DNA of 64,000 nt from Anaerolineales bacterium UBA2395 (GTDB lineage: Bacteria > Chloroflexota > Anaerolineae > Anaerolineales > Villigracilaceae), in NCBI GenBank assembly GCA_002343775.1, contig DDSH01000024.1, forward strand, positions 1,171-65,170, read 5' to 3'. Within the stretch, counting starts at the first letter, position 1. Each line of letters begins with the position of its first letter. The position numbers and the translations under genes were made by a program. The notes under the pieces are model-generated. The model saw only the letters and a program-made list of their open reading frames with translations. It ran no database searches and was not told the origin of the DNA. Shown here piece by piece: positions 15,851-22,513 of this stretch.

Positions 15851-17470
15851 ATGCGTAAAAGTCAATTCATCGTCTCGCTCACTATAGTTCTCGCGTTGAG
15901 TGCCTGTGACTTGATGCCCGTCAGTCAGGACAGTCCCACCGCCTCTGAAAATGAGACAGTGGATATGGGGAGTCTTCCCAGTCAAACGCCACTCCCGCTT
16001 CCAAGTCCAACCACCACACCCACACCATTTCCCATCAATGCGGAGGTAATGGACCAGGCGGTTGTTCTGGAGGTTCCTTCTCTGGACCTGATTGAGTCGC
16101 TCGTGCTGCTTTGGCCGTCTCAGCCCCTGGTTTCAGACCTGGCGGTTCTACCCAACCACCCGTCGATCATCGTGATTGGTTATGGTGAGCCAAGTGGCAG
16201 ACTCAATTCCGCTCCAGGCGGACACCCACAACTGGTCTTTTGGAATATCGAGACAAATACCCCCATCTTCACGGTCGAGTCGGAATCGGAAGGCATCTTC
16301 TTTTCCAGTATTGTTGTCAGTCCAGACGGCAACCTAATCGCCTATCTGGGAACTGACCGCATCCTGCTTGTAACCCTGGAGTCCGGGGCTTCGCTGAATG
16401 AGCTGACCTTCACCAGACAGGAGTTCGTCGATAGTGACACAAATTCGATGGGCTTTGCTTTGGGTGCAGCCTTCAGCCCCGATGGCAGGTTGCTCGCCAT
16501 CATGGCTGACGACGGAACCATCCTACTTTGGGATGTACAGGCTGGCCGTACATGGACCGAATTATCGATGACGGGGCAGGTAGTCAACGATTGCGGCTAC
16601 GGTGCGAGTTGCATCGCATTCACACCGGATGGACACAGCCTGCTCGCCGCCCGTGGGCACGACCTGCGCATCTGGAATTTGGACGATCTTAACAACCCGA
16701 TCAACATCTTGCTGGTCCGGGAAGTCACCGCCCTAACTGTTACCCCGGACGGCCGCTTTGCCCTGACCGGAAATGATATTGGGGAAATCCATGTCTGGGA
16801 TCTTGCGGATGGGACACTGAGATTCACAGAATCTGGTCACCGCAATGGGGTCGATACCCTGCTCATTAGCCCAGATGGAAACCTGTTGGTTTCCAGTTCT
16901 TACGATGGTGTCCGCTTATGGGATGCTACATCCTGGACTATCCTGAGTACCATCGACTCCCGGTTCTATCGCATTGGATTCACATCGGATGGCAGGTTTC
17001 TAGTGAGTTCGGCGATCGAGGACCGCGGCAGGCTTTGGGGTGTACGCTCAGACTCTCTATCCGCCGAGCGGCAGGGCGTGAAAGTCATTGCCCTACCGGG
17101 ACCAGTCTATCTGGAATCCTGGGCGCGGGAAGTGCCTGCTGTTTGGCTCGCTCCTGCAGGTCAGCTTGCCCGGCATGAAATCCGTCTGGAATCGAGCTGG
17201 AAGGTAATTGAGTCCTGTGCATATAGCGGGGGCGGCTTCTCAGGTTACGTTGCCCGTCAGCAGCGGCTGGTCACAGCCAACCTCCTGGATCTACAGACGG
17301 ATGCCATTCTGGCAACGCGGGTCTTCGAAGGGAGCTTACCGAAGGCTTGCCCGTCAACACAGGTATTCTCCCCGTTCGACTCGACCCTGTCTCTGGACGG
17401 CGACGCACCAGATGCCGATCAATTCCTGTCCTGGTTGCGTAGCGTCATGGACCCTTTGGGCTATCCGTAA
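15851..17470 (+). CDS. WD40-repeat lipoprotein
   Basis: A type II signal peptide with lipobox LSAC (Cys19) is followed by a Pro/Thr-rich linker and a beta-propeller of WD-like blades, each ending in patterns such as ILLWDVQAG, LRIWNLDD, IHVWDLADG and VRLWDATSW. The last 150 residues no longer fit the repeat. It should be anchored on the outer face of the membrane as a scaffold. It is on the plus strand in the middle of a minus-strand transfer operon, so it is probably acquired cargo with its own promoter. The start at 15851 gives the signal peptide directly. Confidence 0.8.
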   Translation: MRKSQFIVSLTIVLALSACDLMPVSQDSPTASENETVDMGSLPSQTPLPLPSPTTTPTPFPINAEVMDQAVVLEVPSLDLIESLVLLWPSQPLVSDLAVLPNHPSIIVIGYGEPSGRLNSAPGGHPQLVFWNIETNTPIFTVESESEGIFFSSIVVSPDGNLIAYLGTDRILLVTLESGASLNELTFTRQEFVDSDTNSMGFALGAAFSPDGRLLAIMADDGTILLWDVQAGRTWTELSMTGQVVNDCGYGASCIAFTPDGHSLLAARGHDLRIWNLDDLNNPINILLVREVTALTVTPDGRFALTGNDIGEIHVWDLADGTLRFTESGHRNGVDTLLISPDGNLLVSSSYDGVRLWDATSWTILSTIDSRFYRIGFTSDGRFLVSSAIEDRGRLWGVRSDSLSAERQGVKVIALPGPVYLESWAREVPAVWLAPAGQLARHEIRLESSWKVIESCAYSGGGFSGYVARQQRLVTANLLDLQTDAILATRVFEGSLPKACPSTQVFSPFDSTLSLDGDAPDADQFLSWLRSVMDPLGYP

Positions 17471-17509
17471 ATCTTATTTAATTGATGGCGGTGATGGTGT
17501 TACGTGTCG

Positions 17510-17980
17510 CTATGGAGTCAGTAGGAATAAACGCAATAAAAGATATGCGATCAAGCCAATCAACAGACCTGGCAAGGCCGGGATGTCCCCATGTCGTCTG
17601 CGAACCCAAAACCTGCGCCAAAGTTCCAAACCAAACAACGATAATAAGACTGCTGGCAGGGGGAACAGACAAGCCAGCCCGGAAAGCGCAAGAAGGTCAG
17701 CCCTGCCAATGATGTCTTTACGATATCCATATCCAGTAAGTAATACCGGCCAGACGGGCGGGTAGAACAACAAAGGCAGCGTGTACCATCCGGATAGATT
17801 GCGAAAGATACTCCAACCACATGCCAATAGAATGATCCCGGTTTGAAGGGGCGTGGCAGGTAACGTCAATAGGATCGTTCCAAACAGAAAGACTTCAATC
17901 CCAGGAACCAGGCGATAACGCAGATCGGCATAACTGAATATGGAGAATGAGACTAGTGCAAAGGTTTCTGTGATGGTCAT
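17510..17980 (-). CDS. Divergent A24 prepilin-peptidase-like membrane protein
   Basis: A 156-aa hydrophobic protein. SYADLRYRLVPG near the N-terminus matches the first catalytic Asp box of A24 aspartic peptidases, and IIGRADLLALSG matches the second (canonical GxGD), here GRAD with Ala before the Asp. Both Asp are kept. It overlaps the TrbL-like gene by 4 bases. A canonical A24 peptidase is encoded at the start of the same operon (20581-20976), so this copy may process a different pilin-like substrate. Confidence 0.6.
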   Translation of the reverse strand: MTITETFALVSFSIFSYADLRYRLVPGIEVFLFGTILLTLPATPLQTGIILLACGWSIFRNLSGWYTLPLLFYPPVWPVLLTGYGYRKDIIGRADLLALSGLACLFPLPAVLLSLFGLELWRRFWVRRRHGDIPALPGLLIGLIAYLLLRLFLLTP

Positions 17981-19686
17981 GCTTGATTTTCTTCGTCGGT
18001 TTGTTTATTCGGCATAAACGTCAATATCTCCTTCACCCGTGATGCATTGCCAAGTTCGGATGCCCGCATCAAAGGATCACGTGCGGTCATGATCTCATCC
18101 GAATGATCCAGATAGGCGCGGGTCATCTGTGCCGTTTCCTGCGGGTATTGCGCGGCGAAGACATTGGAATCCATTCCGTGTTGAGTGATGTCGGCGGACA
18201 TGGCTTGAAAGCCCTGCTGGAACTCCTGCGGAGACCCGTTGAAATTGTCTCGAATGGAGGCATTCACCGATGGCGAAAAACCAAAATCATCGGAAGGAGA
18301 TGTGGATGGAGCACTGTTGAAGCGTTGCATTCGTTCCCCTAACTCCGCCTGCCGCGCCGCAAGTTCATGTCCATGTGCAAGGGATCGATTGTAGGCAGCG
18401 GGGGCTCGTAGTCCCATCGCTTCCAGGTTTCCGGCTTGTTGTGTCAGTTGCTGTGCGGCATTGAGATGTCCCATTGCAGCTTCTGCGCCGGTAAGTCCAC
18501 TCGTGGCAGCAGATGTTGCAGATGCACCTGCTCCTGTCGCTCCTGCTGCGCTCACTGCACCAGCTCCCGCCGCTCCGACTCCACTGGCAGCAAGCATCCC
18601 GATGGAGACGATCTGTTGCGCCGCCTTGATCATCCCGCCAAAGGCATCTGCAGTAGTGGAAATGGTCATCTTGCCTAGAATACCTGCCAGGGAAAGCAAT
18701 AGTCCTGTCGCGCCCCATAACCAGATCACGCGCAGAATGGCAGATAGCATTCCCTGTTGCCCCATCCAGGTGCTGGCTGCCATACCTGCCTTGAAGACTC
18801 CACCTGCCACAATGGGTAGCAGAGCGATCAACACAACTGCCTTCATCCACAAAAAACGCAGCCAGGTTGCCTGAGGCAGGACACTGGCGATTGCCAAAGG
18901 CGGAGCGAGAACAGCTAGGATAAATAGAACCGCATTGGCGGACGCAAAGGCAAACAACATGCCGCCAATGGCGAGTAATGAACCAATGGAAAGACCAATA
19001 TTTAGCAGGCTGCCAAGGAAGGTTTGATTGGCAAGTCCCAACAAAATGGACGTTGCAGTGGTGTTCTCTACGAAGCTGACTGCCAAGGCACCCGTTTCAC
19101 CAATGACTTTTCCAACCATCCACCAGCCGAGGCGGACGATGAGATCCAGGAATGGTCCGGAGGCAATCGCCAACACACCGGCAGTCACCCAATCCCCAAC
19201 CACGCGCAAGCCACTGTCATCATCACCAAGCAATCTGCCCCAATGATAAAGTGCCAATCTCAACAGGAATAAAGCAGGTGCCAATGCCGCCGCAACCGGT
19301 AGACTGGACTGCGCCACGGTGCTGTAGTCGCCCTGACTGGGAGCTTGCACGATCTCACCGATCACGCTGGTCCAGCGCGCCACCTCCTCGCTCATCGCAC
19401 GCACTTCCTTGTCGGCGGCTTTATCGAAGATGCCTGCCAATGCCTCAGAGATCGTTTCGGCAGGAAAGACCAGATGGTTGAAGATCTGCGAGATGGTGCT
19501 CGTAGTTGTGTTGCCGCCGCCTCCCGTGGGCGGGGTCGGTGTGACTGTGACCGTCACGGTGGGTGTGGGAGTCAGGAGTAGATTCGTACCGGAGGCGTGA
19601 ACTGGTGTGACCGTCATTGCCAGATTACCGAGGATAAGCAGTGCAACGAAAATTACACAGATAATAAGAAATCGGAGTTTTTTCAT
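17977..19686 (-). CDS. TrbL/VirB6-like polytopic conjugation protein
   Basis: A signal-like N-terminus, a Thr/Pro/Val linker with repeated TVTVTPTP, then at least six hydrophobic segments (residues about 130-370), and a long Ala/Gly- then Gln-rich cytoplasmic or secreted tail. This layout matches TrbL/VirB6 proteins, which line the T4SS channel. Start 19686 has GAAGGA and overlaps the preceding stop (ATGA). The tail from about residue 380 (GASGVGAAGAGAVSAAGATG) is low-complexity. Strong membrane topology, moderate family confidence. Confidence 0.65.
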   Translation of the reverse strand: MKKLRFLIICVIFVALLILGNLAMTVTPVHASGTNLLLTPTPTVTVTVTPTPPTGGGGNTTTSTISQIFNHLVFPAETISEALAGIFDKAADKEVRAMSEEVARWTSVIGEIVQAPSQGDYSTVAQSSLPVAAALAPALFLLRLALYHWGRLLGDDDSGLRVVGDWVTAGVLAIASGPFLDLIVRLGWWMVGKVIGETGALAVSFVENTTATSILLGLANQTFLGSLLNIGLSIGSLLAIGGMLFAFASANAVLFILAVLAPPLAIASVLPQATWLRFLWMKAVVLIALLPIVAGGVFKAGMAASTWMGQQGMLSAILRVIWLWGATGLLLSLAGILGKMTISTTADAFGGMIKAAQQIVSIGMLAASGVGAAGAGAVSAAGATGAGASATSAATSGLTGAEAAMGHLNAAQQLTQQAGNLEAMGLRAPAAYNRSLAHGHELAARQAELGERMQRFNSAPSTSPSDDFGFSPSVNASIRDNFNGSPQEFQQGFQAMSADITQHGMDSNVFAAQYPQETAQMTRAYLDHSDEIMTARDPLMRASELGNASRVKEILTFMPNKQTDEENQA

Positions 19687-20591
19687 AAATCCTTCAAGGC
19701 GTGTTGGGAGATATGGTTTCTTGTAAAGCACAATTGCTGGTATCCGCATTGTTTGCAGAGCGATGGTCGCTGCAGGGCATTCAAGGGCGGGTGGGGGCCC
19801 TTCTTCGCAAGGTTGGACAGGGACACCACTGTTTTTTCCAGATCCCGGTCAGCAAGCAGAGGATCAAACGGTTTTGCTATACCGTTTTCCCGATCAAGGG
19901 AGTTAATGACAGGCGTATTGGACCAAGGCTGACTCCCCAGGGTTGTGCAGCGTTTGAGCAGGGAGAAACGCAGTTGATCCTGTTCGCCATTGGAGATGAG
20001 CGAACCGATCTTTGTTTCGGTCACATGTCCTACTTGAACCTGCCAGATCCAGACATCAAATTGAACAGGCATGCGTACATCAGGCAGAAGAGACAAGCAG
20101 ACTTTTTCTGTCTTTAGGGTGTAGCCTGTGTCGCGCCCGATCTGCATGGCTTTACGCCAGTCATGGGCGAGGAATGCCCAGGTTCGAACATAAATGAACA
20201 GGTTGCGCCAGTCTCCACCGAGATTTTGGATGGCATTCTGGGAACCGTATCGGCGGCTGATGGGGATATTCCCACCCCGAAAGAGTGGCATGAGTTCCGG
20301 CGATTGGAAATTACTGTGCTGTCTGCGGTACTCCTCGACTTCGCCAACATAAGAGCGTATCTCATCAAGGAGATTTTCGAAGCCATATTGGGTCAGGAAT
20401 TCCAGCAGGGTCTTGCCAGTGGACAGATCTTCAAGCGACTTCCAAACCGGATCGAAGGGTGGTGTTGGATCGGCTCCTGTCAGCCACCAGCGCGCAGCCG
20501 CAGGGCAGAAGCTATACACCAACGCAGACAGAATCGGATTCCCGCGCGCGTTCTTGGAATTGAGCATGGCAAGGAAGAGATCAGTGTACAT
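19683..20591 (-). CDS. Cas4/RecB-like PD-(D/E)xK nuclease with four-Cys cluster
   Basis: Cys29 in YSFCPAAARWWLTG and a C-terminal CKQCGYQQLC (Cys279, 282, 288) make the 1+3 cysteine layout of Cas4/AddB-type [4Fe-4S] nucleases. Between them, FDVWIW (Asp179) and TETKIG (Glu192, Lys194) give D-x12-ExK, the PD-(D/E)xK catalytic pattern. There are no cas genes in the window. It overlaps the prepilin peptidase by 11 bases and the TrbL-like gene by 4. A role in processing element DNA during transfer or repair, alongside the family-B polymerase, is inference. Confidence 0.6.
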   Translation of the reverse strand: MYTDLFLAMLNSKNARGNPILSALVYSFCPAAARWWLTGADPTPPFDPVWKSLEDLSTGKTLLEFLTQYGFENLLDEIRSYVGEVEEYRRQHSNFQSPELMPLFRGGNIPISRRYGSQNAIQNLGGDWRNLFIYVRTWAFLAHDWRKAMQIGRDTGYTLKTEKVCLSLLPDVRMPVQFDVWIWQVQVGHVTETKIGSLISNGEQDQLRFSLLKRCTTLGSQPWSNTPVINSLDRENGIAKPFDPLLADRDLEKTVVSLSNLAKKGPHPPLNALQRPSLCKQCGYQQLCFTRNHISQHALKDL

Positions 20592-20976
20592 GCCAGACCA
20601 TTAGAAGAAAGGGGATCGTCCGCCATGCGGCGGGGGATTTCATGCCGGTGAGGGATTGCTTCTGAAAGAATCTCCAGAAGAACTGAAGGATGCTGGTGAT
20701 CAGGAATGATAAAAACATAAGCAGAATCAGGGATGGGATATTGGAATTGGGTAATGCCCATAAAACTGCCATCCATAGTTTGACATCCCCAGCGCCCATC
20801 CATCCGTTTGCCCAAGCGGAGATTAGCAGAAAACATGCCAGCCACAGATCCATATGTCCAGGGAAGTGGGCAAGCATGCCCGCAAGGATCAACGGATACG
20901 TAGCCCAGTTTGGGATGCGATGTGTACGCAGATCATACAGGGTGACTGCAAGTAAATAAATGAGCAACCAGATCAT
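20581..20976 (-). CDS. Type IV/Tad prepilin peptidase (A24)
   Basis: A 131-aa polytopic protein with both catalytic Asp boxes in canonical form: YDLRTHRIPN near residue 13 and GAGDVKLWM near 60. The lack of an N-terminal methylase domain and the short length are typical of TadV/CpaA-type peptidases. It would cleave the Flp pilin encoded at 30810-30989. It is the first gene of the minus-strand transfer operon. Confidence 0.82.
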   Translation of the reverse strand: MIWLLIYLLAVTLYDLRTHRIPNWATYPLILAGMLAHFPGHMDLWLACFLLISAWANGWMGAGDVKLWMAVLWALPNSNIPSLILLMFLSFLITSILQFFWRFFQKQSLTGMKSPAAWRTIPFLLMVWHVH

Positions 20977-21093
20977 TGGTTGCTCATGATATAGAGATAA
21001 GGGGATGGGTGTGGAGATTGTGTCGCTTTAGTTCTGGTTCGGAGTTAGCGACAGTGGTTATATACCAAGTGAATTTTTTGGTAAAATATCTTT

Positions 21094-21135
21094 GCAACGC
21101 TAGGGTGCCCCCCTCACCCTTGTGTTGCATTTTTT
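21094..21135 (+). terminator. Strong stem-loop with T-run between divergent operons
   Basis: Arms 21094-21107 and 21115-21128 (AGGGTG/CACCCT plus GCAACGC/GTGTTGC) enclose a CCCCCCT loop and are followed by TTTTTT. It lies between the divergent genes at 20976 and 21186, upstream of the regulator promoter, where it may insulate that promoter from read-through or attenuate an upstream plus-strand start. Confidence 0.75.
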
Positions 21136-21146
21136 ATTCCCAGTGC

Positions 21147-21176
21147 TTGACGAAAGAACATTTGTTCTGTTATTAT
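21147..21176 (+). promoter_or_regulatory. Promoter with LexA-type box before the RHH-LuxR regulator
   Basis: TTGACG (21147-21152) and TATTAT (21171-21176) are 18 bases apart. The spacer holds AGAACATTTGTTCT (21155-21168), a perfect-arm palindrome with GAAC-N4-GTTC, the Bacillus-type LexA core. A repressor bound there would block polymerase. Predicted start is near 21183, so the ATG at 21186 would be almost leaderless. The same AGAACA-N2-TGTTCT occurs at 589-602. Confidence 0.65.
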
Positions 21177-21185
21177 CCTTGATGT

Positions 21186-21605
21186 ATGTCTATCTGGGAT
21201 CGTTTTCTACACCTGATAGGCTTGCGTCCAACGCCCGACCCCCGAAAATATCATGTGGAGATCAGTGACAACCTGAAGGTCACCCTGTCCACAATTGCCA
21301 AGGACGAGGGTCGTCCTGAATCCGAATTGATCCCTGAACTCCTGAACGCAGGTCTGACCCAATACACCTCCAGTGAAAGACTCTGGAATAAATGGCAGAC
21401 TCTATCCCTGCGCGAAAAAGATGTGGTGGCATTCGTTTGTCTGGGGTACACCAATCAGGAGATCGCCCTACGTATGAACATCTCCCCCAACACGGTCAAG
21501 GATCGGTTGTCTTCTGTTTTTCGGAAGTTCAACATTCACAAACGCAATGATCTGCGCATGTTATTTTCCCTGTGGGATTTCAGCGAGTGGGAACGGCAGG
21601 GATAG
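21186..21605 (+). CDS. RHH-like/LuxR-HTH fused transcription regulator
   Basis: Residues about 20-60 (YHVEISDNLKVTLSTIAKDEG to LLNAGLTQY) look like a ribbon-helix-helix or CopG-type segment. Residues 70-130 are a LuxR/GerE helix-turn-helix: LSLREKDVVAFVCLGYTNQEIA then MNISPNTVKDRLSSVFRKF. No receiver or ligand domain is present. The combination is unusual. It probably controls the polymerase block downstream or its own promoter; a terminator separates it from the next gene. Confidence 0.75.
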   Translation: MSIWDRFLHLIGLRPTPDPRKYHVEISDNLKVTLSTIAKDEGRPESELIPELLNAGLTQYTSSERLWNKWQTLSLREKDVVAFVCLGYTNQEIALRMNISPNTVKDRLSSVFRKFNIHKRNDLRMLFSLWDFSEWERQG

Positions 21606-21647
21606 GTTCAATTGAAAGCTTTACCGCAAGATATGGCACATCCATTT

Positions 21648-21679
21648 AGCCCCCATCCAGCACCCGGATGGGGGCTTTT
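21648..21679 (+). terminator. Rho-independent terminator after the regulator gene
   Basis: An 11-bp perfect stem (21648-21658 with 21666-21676), GC-rich, followed by TTTTGTTT. It would end the regulator transcript or attenuate read-through into the RecA-like/polymerase genes. Confidence 0.8.
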
Positions 21680-21710
21680 GTTTAAAGAGGGAAACCTGTA
21701 ATCTCACAGC

Positions 21711-22241
21711 ATGAACATTCTTCCCGCTCTAAAAACAGGCAAACTGATCGCAATCTACGCACCGGACGCGGCTTGCACCGAAACCATGACCTTGATCGCT
21801 GAACTCGGTTTGCGAGGTCCGGTCACAATCATGGATGGGGGCAATCGTTACAAGCCCTATCAGGTCGCCATGCAACTGCGCAGGGGAACTGTAGATGTTT
21901 CAAGGGCTGCCAGCCGAATATTCAGTCGGCGCGCCTTCACCTGTTATGAGATGAACACCCTGCTCAGTTCCACTCCGTCTTTGAACCACCCCTGCTTGAT
22001 CCTCGACTTGTTGAACACGTTCTATGACGATCATGTACCAATGCATGAGGCGGATCGATTATTGAAATCCTGCCTTGCCCAAATCCAACGACTTGTACTC
22101 TCCGGTCCTGTCGTCCTGACTCTTGCCCCGCCTTTGGCAGAGGAACGGGCTTTTCTACTTGAGCAGGTCTGCGCGCAAGCAGATGAAGTGATGGTCAGGG
22201 AAGCGCTCGTCTGTCAACCCGCCCAACCATCGCTCTTCTGA
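21711..22241 (+). CDS. RecA/Rad51-fold-like protein lacking an evident Walker A
   Basis: A 176-aa protein with alternating strands and helices: LIAIYAPDAACTETMTLIAELG at the position where a P-loop would be, PVTIMDGGNRYKPYQVA, CLILDLLNTFYDDHVPMHEAD as a Walker-B-like strand, and GPVVLTLAPP. This recalls degenerate RecA/RadA-like proteins, but the GKT/S of a nucleotide site is absent. It is followed by a small coiled-coil gene and a family-B polymerase, suggesting an accessory factor for that polymerase. Function unassigned. Confidence 0.45.
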   Translation: MNILPALKTGKLIAIYAPDAACTETMTLIAELGLRGPVTIMDGGNRYKPYQVAMQLRRGTVDVSRAASRIFSRRAFTCYEMNTLLSSTPSLNHPCLILDLLNTFYDDHVPMHEADRLLKSCLAQIQRLVLSGPVVLTLAPPLAEERAFLLEQVCAQADEVMVREALVCQPAQPSLF

Positions 22242-22246
22242 ATGAT

Positions 22247-22513
22247 ATGGGTCGCACTCTCATCACTATCACCCAGCTTCTAAACGAAACCGAAGCCAAC
22301 CTGTCGGCATTTCGGCGTACCTTGCGCCGCAGTGATCAATACATCTTTGATGGTCTCTTTGCCGCCGCGCGCCGACATATTGCTGCCATCGGGCAGGCGG
22401 AATCGCTGTTACCGTTTGAGTCGGCGCTACTTGCCATGTTACTGGAGCAGTCTAAAGAAATAGCTGTTCTTGAACAAAAGGTCGAAGAACTGATAAAGAA
22501 GAACTCGAGTTAA
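22247..22513 (+). CDS. Small coiled-coil protein of the polymerase operon
   Basis: An 88-aa mostly helical protein with an ending EQSKEIAVLEQKVEELIKK that should form a coiled coil. No family recognised. It starts 6 bases after the RecA-like gene and its stop is directly adjacent to the polymerase start, so the three are co-translated. A structural partner of the polymerase is a reasonable guess. Confidence 0.5.
   Translation: MGRTLITITQLLNETEANLSAFRRTLRRSDQYIFDGLFAAARRHIAAIGQAESLLPFESALLAMLLEQSKEIAVLEQKVEELIKKNSS

Noticed and set aside
18365..18850. Cys/Ser/Arg-rich frame within the TrbL-like gene
   Set aside because: Out-of-frame reading of the Ala/Gly-rich repeats on the same strand; no start site and no recognisable domain.
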